From: Myxococcus xanthus
Lineage (GTDB): Bacteria; Myxococcota; Myxococcia; Myxococcales; Myxococcaceae
Direction: 5' to 3'
Length of the DNA stretch: 64,000 bases
Assembly: GCF_900106535.1 (NCBI RefSeq)
Contig: NZ_FNOH01000012.1
Coordinates: 215,658 to 279,657 of the forward strand
The notes below the pieces were generated by a model. It saw only the letters and a list, made by a program, of their open reading frames with translations. It was not told the origin of the DNA and did no database searches. Shown in pieces: positions 9,866 to 18,400 of this stretch (positions within the stretch are counted from its first letter, which is position 1; each line of letters begins with the position of its first letter). Position numbers and translations under genes: made by a program.

Positions 9866-10474
9866 CTAGGCCTGGGTGGGGGCCTGGGCCGGCTTCTCCT
9901 TGCGGACGAAGGAGTCGATGATGAGCATGCCCACGCCAATGCAGATGGCCGCGTCGGCGACGTTGAAGGACGGGAAGGTCGCCTTGTCGAACCAGTGGAC
10001 CTCGAGGAAGTCGATGACGAAGGCCCGGGCGACGCGGTCGATGTAGTTGCCCAGCGCGCCGCCCAGCACCAACGGCAGCCCCCACAGCGCCCACTTCTCT
10101 TCCGGGTCCGTGCCGGTCAGCTTGCGGAAGCTGAAAGTGATGAGGATGAGCGCGCCAATGATGGCCACGTGGAAGAGCGGTACCCGCGCCTCAGGCGGCA
10201 TGCTCCGGAACATGCCCCACGCGGCGCCCGGGTTCTCCAGGTAGCGGATGCGGAAGAACGACTCCGAAATCTCGATGTGCCGCCGGGGCTGATAGTGCAT
10301 CCCCGTGAAGCCCTTGGGGGGCGGCTCGGAGTACATCGAGGCCAGGCGCTCGCCCAGGCTCTCCTTGCCTTCCATCTGGGTGGTCAGCTCGCGGACGACG
10401 AGGTACTTCGTCCACTGGTCGAGCACGATGACGCCAAGGGTGACGGCGAGGAGGATGATGTATTTGCGCGGCAC
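9866..10474 (-). CDS. lspA: Signal peptidase II (lipoprotein), copy nearest lgt
   Basis: LspA is the inner-membrane aspartyl protease that removes the signal peptide from diacylglyceryl prolipoproteins. The 202-residue protein has four membrane segments and all family motifs: DQWTKYLV at the start, NPGAAWGMF, GGALGNYIDR with the first catalytic Asp, and FNVADAAICIGV with the second catalytic Asp. Between the first two motifs is an extended periplasmic loop (about 33-80), longer than in E. coli. It follows the other lspA copy by 33 bases and precedes lgt. M. xanthus is known to keep two adjacent lspA genes (besides copies in the antibiotic TA cluster, whose product inhibits LspA), which matches this pair. 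Confidence 0.95.
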   Translation of the reverse strand: MPRKYIILLAVTLGVIVLDQWTKYLVVRELTTQMEGKESLGERLASMYSEPPPKGFTGMHYQPRRHIEISESFFRIRYLENPGAAWGMFRSMPPEARVPLFHVAIIGALILITFSFRKLTGTDPEEKWALWGLPLVLGGALGNYIDRVARAFVIDFLEVHWFDKATFPSFNVADAAICIGVGMLIIDSFVRKEKPAQAPTQA

Positions 10475-10507
10475 GGGCCGGGACTTACACCAGCCGCCGC
10501 CCGCCCG

Positions 10508-11104
10508 TCACGGATTGGGGCTTTTCGGCGCCCGCAGCGAGTCCAGCAGCATGAGACCCACCCCGACGCTGATGGCCACGTCCGCCACGTTGAAGGTCGG
10601 CCAGCGCATCCCCGGCTGGTTGCGCCAGTGCCAGTCGATGAAGTCGATGACGTAGCCACGCAACAACCGGTCCACGAAGTTGCCCAGCGCACCACCCGTC
10701 ACCAGCGCCAGGGCCACCCGGGCCAGCCGCTGCTCCATGGGCGTGCGCCGGTACATCACGAAGATGAAGCCCATGGCCGCCAGACTCACCACGAGGAAGA
10801 AGAGGCGTCGCACGCCCTCGGGCATGTCGCCGAAGATGCCCCAGGCCGCGCCCGGGTTCTCCACGTAGCGGAAGTGCCAGTAGTCCTCGATGAAGCGATA
10901 GGGCCGCAACACCCGGTACGAGCCGTCCTCGGGCGGCGGGCGGTTGTCCAGGTTCTGCTCGGTGACGAAGCCCGTCACCCGCGCCAGGCCTTCCCGCCCA
11001 TCCAGGGCATCCGTCAGCCGAGAGACAGCTAGGTACTTGGTCACCTGGTCTGCGGCGAGCACCGCGACAATCACGAGGAGGACGAATCGATGGGAGACTT
11101 TCAT
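10508..11104 (-). CDS. lspA: Signal peptidase II (lipoprotein), upstream copy
   Basis: This is the first of the two tandem LspA proteins (198 residues). It keeps the complete active site: DQVTKYLAV, NPGAAWGIF, GGALGNFVDR and FNVADVAISVGVGL. The loop between the first and second motifs (about 30-85) is again long but differs clearly from that of the other copy, so the pair is an old duplication rather than a recent one. Both can be expected to cleave prolipoproteins at the lipobox cysteine. The gene probably leads the lspA-lspA-lgt unit; it diverges from a DUF1279 gene with a 120-base spacer. Two LspA enzymes may give tolerance to LspA-inhibiting antibiotics. Confidence 0.95.
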   Translation of the reverse strand: MKVSHRFVLLVIVAVLAADQVTKYLAVSRLTDALDGREGLARVTGFVTEQNLDNRPPPEDGSYRVLRPYRFIEDYWHFRYVENPGAAWGIFGDMPEGVRRLFFLVVSLAAMGFIFVMYRRTPMEQRLARVALALVTGGALGNFVDRLLRGYVIDFIDWHWRNQPGMRWPTFNVADVAISVGVGLMLLDSLRAPKSPNP

Positions 11105-11210
11105 GTCGCGCGCCCTCCTCTATCCCGCTCCTCGGAGTCCTGACAACGAAGAGTGCCCACCCGCCCCTTCCCTGTCCGCTCGCTCCATCTCCCGGCCAGC
11201 ACGGGTTTGG

Positions 11211-11229
11211 GGCATGGTGTCACCATGCC
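11211..11229. repeat. Perfect dyad spanning a start codon
   Basis: GGCATGGTG and CACCATGCC are perfect 9-base arms around a single T. The right arm contains the ATG (11225) of the DUF1279 gene. The same region serves the upstream part of the divergent lspA gene. It may be an operator or an mRNA hairpin covering the start codon; the sequence alone does not decide. Confidence 0.5.
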
Positions 11230-11599
11230 GCCTGTTGAGCCCGACGTGAATCCTTCAGTCTCCGACACGCCCCCACCCACCGAGGCCGCGACCAAGCCAG
11301 CGAAGCCCTCGCTGATGGCCCGCTTCAAGAACCTGATGCTCGAATTCGGGCCGCTGGCGTTGGTGGTGAACTACGTCATCTTCGGCTTGGTAGTCGTGGG
11401 CTTCTACGCCGCCATCGAGTTCGGCTTCCAGCCCAGCAGCACCGGCGAGAAGGCGGGCAGTTGGGCGGCGGCCTACGCGGCGTCGCAGGTGGTGAAGCCG
11501 CTGCGCCTGGCCGCGGTGTTCGTGCTCACGCCGCTCATCGCCCGGATTCCTCCCGTGGCGCGCTTCATTGAGCGGAACAAGCACAAGTGGAGCTTCTGA
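11225..11599 (+). CDS. DUF1279 (FAM210-like) membrane protein
   Basis: The 124-residue protein matches the DUF1279/FAM210 family: FKNLMLEFGPLALVVNYVIF followed by VVGFYAAIEFGF, then a second hydrophobic segment LRLAAVFVLTPLIARIPPVA and the basic end ERNKHKWSF. The first 25 residues are Pro/Thr-rich. Two membrane segments are predicted. Mitochondrial relatives are inner-membrane proteins of poorly known function, and bacterial members have no assigned role. The start used is ATG 11225; an upstream GTG-type start at 11153 is open but lacks support. A perfect dyad covers the start codon. The gene converges with the phosphodiesterase gene across a strong hairpin. Confidence 0.8.
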   Translation: MPPVEPDVNPSVSDTPPPTEAATKPAKPSLMARFKNLMLEFGPLALVVNYVIFGLVVVGFYAAIEFGFQPSSTGEKAGSWAAAYAASQVVKPLRLAAVFVLTPLIARIPPVARFIERNKHKWSF

Positions 11600-11607
11600 G
11601 CCGAGGC

Positions 11608-11633
11608 CCGCGGCGGCCCAGGATGGCCGCCGC
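11608..11633. terminator. Hairpin between convergent genes
   Basis: A perfect 10-bp stem (CGCGGCGGCC with GGCCGCCGCG, 6-base loop) lies in the 58-base gap between the converging DUF1279 and phosphodiesterase genes. It has no U-run on either strand, so it would act as a stability or pausing element or a weak two-way terminator. Confidence 0.5.
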
Positions 11634-11657
11634 GAACCCGCCAGAAAGAGCGTCCCC

Positions 11658-13034
11658 TCAGAAGTTGGGGACGAGGAAGTCCTTCACCACGCCCATGTGC
11701 TGCATGTTGGAGGAACTGCTGTCGCCGGACTGCACCGGGGCAATCTCCGACAGCGGCCGGTAGGTGCGGCTGTCGAGCACCAGCCCGTTGGGGAAGGTGC
11801 TGGAGCCAATGACGGTCGCCTGCTGGTACTGGCGCAGGTCCTGGTCCACCAGAATCTGGTCGTAGGGCTTGTTGCGGTTGCTGTTGGTGCCCGTGTTGCC
11901 GTTGTGGTCCGCCGGGTGCGGCCCCGCCGTCGTCACGACCTGCCGGAAGGTGGCGAAGCAGGACTCGCTGAAGCTGTCCGTGTTCAGGTCGCCACCGATG
12001 ACGAGGTAATCGTCCTCGGGAATCTGCGAGCGGACCTCATTGACGATGGACTGCGCCTCCGCGTTGCGGTTGCTGGAGCTGGACGTGAGCAGGTGCACGC
12101 TCACCGCCCAGAGGTCGCGGGGACCGGGGATGTCGATGCGCGCCCAGGCGAAGTCCCGGTTGGACACGCGCGGGTCGGGCCACTGGCCGAACTGGATGAT
12201 GGGCCAGCGGCTGATGATGCCATTGGGAATCTGCGCGCCCGTCTCACGGGAGTAGTGGAAGCCCGGCGCAATCTGATCCACCAGCGAGCGGATGTCCGAC
12301 GCCGAGTTGCTCCCGTAGTTGAACTCCTGCATCAGCACGATGTCCGGGTGCACGCCCTTGATGAGGCGGATGCCGTGCCCCGGGTCGTAGGACTGGTAGT
12401 TGCCGCTGCTGAGGTTGGACGCCATCACCCGGATGGGGGTGTGGCCCGCGTCCGTGCCACCGTCAGTCCCGGCATCCGTGCCCGCGTCCGTACCGGCATC
12501 CGTGCCCGCGTCCGTACCGGCATCCGTGCCCGCGTCCGTACCGGCATCCGTGCCCGCGTCGGGCTCGGTGCCAGCATCCGGCTCCGGGTCCACGCCCGCG
12601 TCCGGCTCGGGGTCGGTGCCGGCATCCGGCTCCGGGTCCACGCCCGCGTCTTCTTCCTGGGTGCCGCCGTCCGTCTCCTCGTTCGAGCCGCCGTCCACGC
12701 CCGCGTCGGTCGGCACGCACGCGTTGCTCGGCACGCAGTGGCCGCCCTCGGCCCCCTCTCCGGACGAGGGGCAGCAGACCGCATCCGGGTGCTCGCACGC
12801 GGTCTGCGAATCACAGGCCCGGACGCACAGGTGGCGGTCATGGGACGCGACGAAGATGCAGGATTCGCCCTGCGAGCAGTCTTCCCTGGCGCCCTCGGGG
12901 CTGCACTCCGTCCAGAGAACCCCTCCGTCCTCGAGCGGCTGCGGCACCTGAGGTGGGTTGCCCTCACCACACGCCAGGGAAAGAAGGGTGAGCGAAACCG
13001 CCGCGCACAGGAGGGAGGTGAGCGTCTTCTTCAT
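11658..13034 (-). CDS. Exported EEP-fold phosphodiesterase/nuclease
   Basis: The 458-residue product has a signal peptide with a Cys (LLSLACGEG, about residue 22), suggesting a lipoprotein. A Cys-rich module follows (about 35-100, eleven or so cysteines including CCPSSG). A flexible linker of Asp-Ala-Gly-Thr, Asp-Pro-Glu-Pro repeats spans about 105-190. The C-terminal domain belongs to the endonuclease/exonuclease/phosphatase superfamily: VMASNLSSG, IVLMQEFN (metal-binding Glu), LWAVSVHLL, VIGGDLNTDS (Asp and Asn) and the terminal catalytic His in MQHMGVVKDF. It may cleave nucleic acid or phospholipid at the cell surface; substrate unknown. ATG 13034 was chosen because upstream codons precede the signal peptide. 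Confidence 0.88.
   Translation of the reverse strand: MKKTLTSLLCAAVSLTLLSLACGEGNPPQVPQPLEDGGVLWTECSPEGAREDCSQGESCIFVASHDRHLCVRACDSQTACEHPDAVCCPSSGEGAEGGHCVPSNACVPTDAGVDGGSNEETDGGTQEEDAGVDPEPDAGTDPEPDAGVDPEPDAGTEPDAGTDAGTDAGTDAGTDAGTDAGTDAGTDAGTDGGTDAGHTPIRVMASNLSSGNYQSYDPGHGIRLIKGVHPDIVLMQEFNYGSNSASDIRSLVDQIAPGFHYSRETGAQIPNGIISRWPIIQFGQWPDPRVSNRDFAWARIDIPGPRDLWAVSVHLLTSSSSNRNAEAQSIVNEVRSQIPEDDYLVIGGDLNTDSFSESCFATFRQVVTTAGPHPADHNGNTGTNSNRNKPYDQILVDQDLRQYQQATVIGSSTFPNGLVLDSRTYRPLSEIAPVQSGDSSSSNMQHMGVVKDFLVPNF
12471..12649. repeat. In-frame tandem repeats encoding the Asp-rich linker
   Basis: At 12471-12559 a 24-base unit (GCATCCGTGCCCGCGTCC plus GTACCG) is repeated about 3.7 times with nearly no change. 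At 12572-12649 two copies of a 29-base core (GCATCCGGCTCCGGGTCC...) recur 48 bases apart. Both units are multiples of three, so copy-number change would lengthen or shorten the linker of the phosphodiesterase without a frameshift. Confidence 0.85.
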
Positions 13035-13100
13035 GCTGTCGGACTCAGGAGTCGAGAGGGGGGAAATCGCCGACGACACCCAGGTGCGGACGGCGGCGGG

Positions 13101-13106
13101 AGTATA
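13101..13106 (-). promoter_or_regulatory. Possible -10 element for the phosphodiesterase gene
   Basis: Read on the minus strand, 13106 to 13101 is TATACT, matching the housekeeping -10 consensus in five of six places, 66 bases before the start codon. No convincing -35 hexamer lies 16-18 bases upstream, so an extended or activator-dependent promoter would be needed. Weak evidence. Confidence 0.3.
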
Positions 13107-13271
13107 GGAACCCTCGATGTGACGATCTTGTGACTTATGGCACAGCTGAACGATTTTATCTACGCAGTCACTCCGAAACGTCACGGGAAGTCTGGCGGAC
13201 CCGGCACGGCAGTCACAGAAACATCCCCGTGAAGCACGGAGGGCCGCGACAACGCGGGCCGGAGGGTGGAC

Positions 13272-14030
13272 ATGGGACAGCCGAAGGCCCAGGTGACGAT
13301 GCGCTTCCATGGCGCGCTGAATGACTTCCTGTCTCCCGCGCACCGGCATCAGACGTTCAGCCACGCGCTGAGAGGCCGCCCGTCGGTGAAGGACCTCATC
13401 GAGTCCCTGGGTCCGCCCCACCCGGAAATGGACGTGGTGCGCGTGGATGGCGAGGCCGTGGGCTTCACGCACCGGGTGCAGCCGGGCGCGTGCGTGGAGG
13501 TCTACCCCACGTCCATGGTCGAGGAGCCCGGCGTCCGGGTGGGGCCTCCGCTCCAGGACACGCCCCGCTTCGTGCTCGACGTGGGGCTGGGACGGCTCGT
13601 GGGCTTCTTGCGGATGCTCGGCTTCGACGCCCTGTGGCGCAACGACTTCGCGGACGACACGCTCGCGCGGCTCTCACATGACGAGGACCGCATCCTCCTC
13701 TCGCGTGACATCGGGGTGCTCAAGCGCGGCGAAGTCCTGCGTGGCTACTTCCCCCGCTCGACGGACCCGGCGGAGCAACTGGTTGAGGTGGTGCGCCGCT
13801 ACGGGCTGACGTCCCGCATGCATCCCTTCTCGCGCTGCGTCGCCTGCAACGCCGCGCTGACCTCCGCCGAGCCATCCGAGGTGGCCGGCCGCATCCCCGA
13901 GCGCGTGGCGGAACGGCACTCGCGCTTCCAACAGTGTCCGGACTGCCAGCGCGTCTACTGGGCCGGCACGCACCACCAACGAATGCAGGCCCTGGTGGTC
14001 CGACTGCGCGAGCTCGAAGGCGCCCCCTAG
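13272..14030 (+). CDS. Mut7-C RNase fused to ubiquitin-like domain
   Basis: The 252-residue protein carries two modules known from the Mut7-C family. The N-terminal part (about 1-80) is a beta-grasp ubiquitin-like domain: an MRFHG-type first strand, a central helix, and the ending GACVEVYPTSMVEEP. The C-terminal part (about 95-250) is the Mut7-C RNase domain with a PIN-like fold: FVLDVGLGRLVGFLRMLGFD, the acidic LSHDEDRILLSRDIG region, and a zinc-ribbon with CVACNAAL and CPDCQRVYW. It probably processes RNA; partners are unknown. ATG 13272 is favoured over GTG 13266 because GGAGG lies 6 bases before it. It diverges from the phosphodiesterase. Confidence 0.88.
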   Translation: MGQPKAQVTMRFHGALNDFLSPAHRHQTFSHALRGRPSVKDLIESLGPPHPEMDVVRVDGEAVGFTHRVQPGACVEVYPTSMVEEPGVRVGPPLQDTPRFVLDVGLGRLVGFLRMLGFDALWRNDFADDTLARLSHDEDRILLSRDIGVLKRGEVLRGYFPRSTDPAEQLVEVVRRYGLTSRMHPFSRCVACNAALTSAEPSEVAGRIPERVAERHSRFQQCPDCQRVYWAGTHHQRMQALVVRLRELEGAP

Positions 14031-14086
14031 GCGTCCGGTTCGCTCAGAACATTGGAACCCGAGAAGTCACCAGGGCGTAACGGAAA

Positions 14087-14135
14087 CCTCGCAAGCAATT
14101 GCAACTCCGCAACTCTTGCGAGGTCTCTTGAGACC
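14087..14135. promoter_or_regulatory. Inverted repeats upstream of the pilus-tip cluster
   Basis: CCTCGCAAG (14087-14095) and CTTGCGAGG (14115-14123) are perfect 9-base arms 19 bases apart. Immediately after, GGTCTC-TT-GAGACC (14122-14135) is a second perfect dyad. They lie 135-180 bases before pilX and about 57 bases after the RNase gene. They could be operator sites or a transcript-end structure; there is no U-run. A further 10-base palindrome, GGCAATTGCC, sits at 14204-14213. Confidence 0.45.
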
Positions 14136-14269
14136 CAACCCTGAGGTGCGACCCTAACGTTGCCCACGAGTTCCGGCCAGTTACAGTGCCGCCGCTCAGG
14201 CATGGCAATTGCCTAGTGAGTAACACTGGTATCGCCCTCACGGGCCGGAGTCCAAGGGAGTCCCGCGAC

Positions 14270-14986
14270 ATGGTGCAACGTCCCACAACCCGACGGCGGC
14301 AAGGTGGCTTCACGCTGCTGCTCGCCATGGGCGTCGTCACGATGGTCACCCTCGCGGTGCTTCTCAGCTACGGCGTGGTGAGCCGCGAGGCGGAAGTCCA
14401 GGGTGATGGCCGCCGCTACAAGGAGGCCTACTTCGCGGCGGAGGCGGGACTGGCCGAGGGGCGCGAGGCGATGCGCATCCGGCTGGGCAATCTGCAGAGC
14501 TATTCGTCCGCGCTCGCGGCGATGCCGCAAGTCAACGAACCGGGCCTGCCGGCAGGCGGCGACCGTCCCTATCTCGAGGTCCTTCAAGGGCCAGGCGGGG
14601 TCGGAGGCTGGAACTCGCTGGCCATCGACGAGTCGGACTTGGCGCCCACGGAGCGCCAGAGCCCCTCGGGCGATGCCTACGCCGCCTTCCCGCTCCAAAC
14701 GAACGTGCGCTATCGCGTCTTCGTCCGGGATGACGAGGACGCCACCACGTCAGGTCTCGACGATGACAATGGGCAGGTCTGGCTCATCGCCGTCGGAGAG
14801 GTCGTGGGCCGCGATGGAAGCCGGCCCACACGCGCTGTCATCCAGGCCCTCATCTCCAACGAGAACGCGCCGGCCGTCACCAGCCCTGGCCCGACTCAGG
14901 AGGGAGGCGGCCCCGCAGGCACCTTCGACGGCTCCGGCACGGTGACCGACGTCGGAAATGAAGTGGACATCACCCCCGCCCCTTGA
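14270..14986 (+). CDS. pilX: PilX-type minor pilin
   Basis: The product (238 residues) has a type III prepilin signal: a basic leader (TTRRRQGG) then FTLLLAMGVVTMVTLAVLLS as the N-terminal helix. It is cleaved before Phe by PilD. Position +5 is not Glu, a feature of PilX/GspK-like pilins that cap the pilus tip. The rest carries a helix with YFAAEAGLAEGREAMR and a beta domain with EVVGRDG. ATG 14270 follows AAGGGAG; the frame is open upstream but without a site. It is the first gene of pilX-tfcP-pilY1-pilV-pilW-fimU, which builds the priming complex and tip of type IVa pili needed for gliding by pilus retraction. Confidence 0.9.
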   Translation: MVQRPTTRRRQGGFTLLLAMGVVTMVTLAVLLSYGVVSREAEVQGDGRRYKEAYFAAEAGLAEGREAMRIRLGNLQSYSSALAAMPQVNEPGLPAGGDRPYLEVLQGPGGVGGWNSLAIDESDLAPTERQSPSGDAYAAFPLQTNVRYRVFVRDDEDATTSGLDDDNGQVWLIAVGEVVGRDGSRPTRAVIQALISNENAPAVTSPGPTQEGGGPAGTFDGSGTVTDVGNEVDITPAP

Positions 14987-15005
14987 CCTCTCGTTGAGCG
15001 CCCCC

Positions 15006-15467
15006 ATGAACCGACTCATCCTGTTGTCCCTCCTGCTCCTGCCGGGACTGGCCAGCAGCGCCACGGATGAAGGCAAGCTCGCCTTCGAGAAGGCCTGCGC
15101 CCGCTGTCACGTCGTCACCGCGCAAGGACAGAAGAAAACAAAGGCCGCGGCCAAGGCCCCGAACTCCCGCAGGCGCGGGCCGAGCGTCGACCTGGGCCCC
15201 GTGGTCCCGATGCGCACGCCCGACCAACTGCGCGCATGGCTGGCAGGCCCCAACCAGATCAAACCCAAGACGGGTTGCGATACGCGCCTGCTACCCGATG
15301 GCGACAGGGAGCTGCTCCTCAGCTACCTGGCGCTCAGCCTCCACCCCACACCTCCTACGCGCGAGGAGCAGCTTCGCCTGCAGCTCAAGCAGGACCTCGC
15401 AGCGCGCCAGGCGCAGAAGCAGCGCCAGGCGGATGAACCGTCCCGCCGTTCGCAGGGGAAGAAGTGA
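15006..15467 (+). CDS. tfcP: Non-canonical cytochrome c TfcP
   Basis: The 153-residue periplasmic protein has a signal peptide (MNRLILLSLLLLPGLASS) and one haem c site, CARCH, at residues 31-35. At the place of the usual distal Met there is Cys91 (IKPKTGCDTRLL). This matches TfcP of M. xanthus cluster_1, a cytochrome with His/Cys haem ligation that does not carry electrons but helps PilY1.1 bind calcium. A basic, Gln-rich tail (about 120-153, QAQKQRQADEPSRRSQGKK) follows. It lies 19 bases behind pilX; its stop overlaps the pilY1 ATG by one base (TGATG), so the two products are made together. Confidence 0.92.
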   Translation: MNRLILLSLLLLPGLASSATDEGKLAFEKACARCHVVTAQGQKKTKAAAKAPNSRRRGPSVDLGPVVPMRTPDQLRAWLAGPNQIKPKTGCDTRLLPDGDRELLLSYLALSLHPTPPTREEQLRLQLKQDLAARQAQKQRQADEPSRRSQGKK

Positions 15468-18400
15468 TGCGCACCCTCATCCAGACACTGGCCGCCGTCA
15501 CCTTGTTGACCGCGCCGTTGGCCTCCGCCCAGACCACGCCGGAGTCGGCACCGGCCCAGTTGTGCGAAAACCAGCTCGACCAGAACAAGCAGCCCGAATT
15601 CAGTGAAGAGAACCTGGAGATCGAGTCATCGACCGTCCTCATCACCGAGGAATCACCGGCCCGGCTCCAGCTCAACACGAACCGCACGGCACTGAACGTC
15701 GAGAACATCTACTTCCCGTTCGATCAGAACGTCACCATCAGCTACGTGTACGAATCGGCAGGCGCCTCGCATGCGCTCGGCTACATGTACATGGATGACC
15801 TCCGCGTCAGGGGCTATGTCGACAGCAACGGCAACCTCGTCGACAGCAACAACAACGGCATCTTCGACCTGCACGAGGACCTGTTCAACCTCGCGCCCCG
15901 GAGCGGCGACAAGGCCCGCCCCTACATTGGCGAGAGTCGGCGCTGCACGCGGAACTTCGTCTCGGACGGAGAGACGTACAACCAGCCCGAACTGGCGATG
16001 AACTCCGAGTGCCGCAACACCTTCGACGAGAACCACCGCGAGATCGCGGACGCCCGCCCGGGTTACACCTTCGAGTACAACATCACGGACGTGGTAGGGG
16101 CTTTCGCCAACGACCGCGACAACCCCGGCGGGGCCTTTTCAGATAGAGGGCTCTTTCCCCATATCCCCAACCTCCTGGAGCCTCCTTCGGACCGCAATGG
16201 AAACCTGGGCCTGGGGCGAATGGTCTTCCTGCTCGCCGACGATGACGACGGCCGCTCCACCTACGGAAACCTGTCGCCGGTCCCAGACACCGGCGACTAC
16301 CCCGACGGTATCCCTGACTACGACGTCTCCCATTACGACCCGCGGGGGCTACCACGCGCCAACAACCCGGACCGAGGAATCTCCCCCTACGACCGGACCG
16401 TGGACCTGGGGATGATCGAGGGCGGGAAGGAAGTCATCTTCTTCGTCGTCGTGTTCTATTCAAGCCGCAATCACGGCCCCAACGAAGGCTACGTCTATCC
16501 ATGTCTGAAGCAGGACCCGGATGGCCGCTGCGCCCTGCACCTGCGCACGTCCATCAACGTCTTCTTCTCCAAAGCGGCGTGGAACATGGACCAGAACCCC
16601 GAGGGCGGCACTATCGTTGCCGAGCGCAACATCGGGTGCCAATACCTGGAAGGCTGCAACCGGGACAATCCCGCCAGCACGCCTGACCAGGCGTGCCGGG
16701 TCCAAGGCACCAACGAATATCTCTGTGGCTGGCTGGACGGCCCCATCGAGGAGCAGAACACCACGCTCTATCGCCTCGCGAACGACGAGCTCTACGGTCG
16801 GCTCGTGATGCCCATGGAGCGGGTGACGATTCCCAGGCCCGGCGGCGTGCGCAACCCCATGCCGCACGTCATCGTGGGCGCGCCCACCACGGACCCCTTC
16901 CGCTGGATTCTGGGCTTCGAAGACATCCCTGGCGGCGGCGACCGCGACTTCAACGACGTGGTGTTCGTGGTCAACAAGCAGAACGGCGGCAGCACCCGCT
17001 CCGCCACCGTGTCGGGAGACCTCTCCCCGGACATCGCCAACGACTTCGTCATCACCAAGGTGCGCTTCAAGCGGCAGGACGACTTCGCGCCGGCGCCTCG
17101 CACCTGCGCCGGCGGAGCCCCCTGCTTCAGTGAGGACGTCCCGGGGGCGTGCACGCCGGAGGACGGGCCCGAGCCCACCATCGCCTATTCGCTGGCGGTG
17201 GATTGCCGCGTCTGCCGTCCCCACCCGGACACCGGGCAGATGGAGTGCGTGGCCAATCCGAATTCACCGACGTGGTTCCCGGTCCACTTCCCCGACACGT
17301 CGCCGCCCACGCAGGAGGTGGAGCTGGACATCATGGCCATGGGCTTCACCGGCTCCCAGCTCTGCTGGAAGGTGGACATCACCAGTCCCAACGAGCAGTG
17401 CCGCCCCATCATCGACGACGTCGAAGTGGGCTATCAGGCCATCCGCGCCGGCAGCTACTCGCGAGCCTCACCGTCCGCGCTGGCCAACGTCATCGTCTGG
17501 GGTGTGAACGAGACGCCGGGCAGCGCCTGGGGCCGGGGTGGGGCATGGCCGGGCTCCGGCATGCCCGCGCCAGGCATCCGCGCCTATGACGGACAGAAGG
17601 ACTTCACCCTCCGCGGCCGGCTCTACTTCCGCTCGCTCTATGACCCGGAGGAGCCGAGCGTCACCCGGGCCGTTCAGCGGTGGGACGCGGGCAGAGTGAT
17701 GGCCCTGTCCTTCGGCACCAACGGACATCGCGACGACCCGCTCCAGCGCAAGCTCTACACGATGGGCGCGTCGGGTGGACGCAGCACCATCACCGACGAG
17801 ATGTCGGACACCAGCAGTAACAGCCTGCTCTTCCCGGACGCGCTCTGCGACGAGGAGCGGAATGGCCGGTACCTCTACGACCTCAACAATGACGGGAAGT
17901 GCGGCACGCCCTCCAGCGAGTCCGATGAGAAGCGCATCACGGGCGTCACCAACGACCGCAACTTCCTGCGTGAGTGGCTGTATGGCTGGGAGGACCGCCA
18001 CGCCCCAGGCACCCGTGACGACCGTCGGCCGTGGGCGCTGGGTGGCATCAACATGTCCACGGTCGCCATCAGCCTGCCGCCGTACCTCGACACCTGGGCC
18101 AACAATGCCCGCGCGAGCGAGCGCGACCTGTATCGCCGCAACTTCCTGGAGCCGCTGGCGGACCGGCCGACCGTGGCCTTCGTGGGCACCATGAATGGAT
18201 ACCTGCACGCCTTCGACGCGGGCGAATTCCGCAACTCCACGCATGACCCGTGCAACAGCAAAACCCAGGCACGCGGCTACTTCGAGACGACGACCTGCAA
18301 TCAAAACCAGATCAACAGCCGCGACTACGGCTCCGGCCAGGAGCGCTTCGCCTATCTGCCGCGAATGCTGCTGAGCCAGTATCGCAACCTCTACGTGCGC

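Noticed and set aside
9029..11032. A 667-codon open frame antisense to lgt and both lspA genes
   Set aside because: It runs through three genes with clear family motifs and has the biased His/Arg/Glu/Gly composition of an antisense shadow.
14204..14215. TGGCAATTGCC near pilX as a sigma-54 promoter
   Set aside because: TGGC and TTGC overlap, far short of the needed 10-base spacing; it is a plain palindrome.
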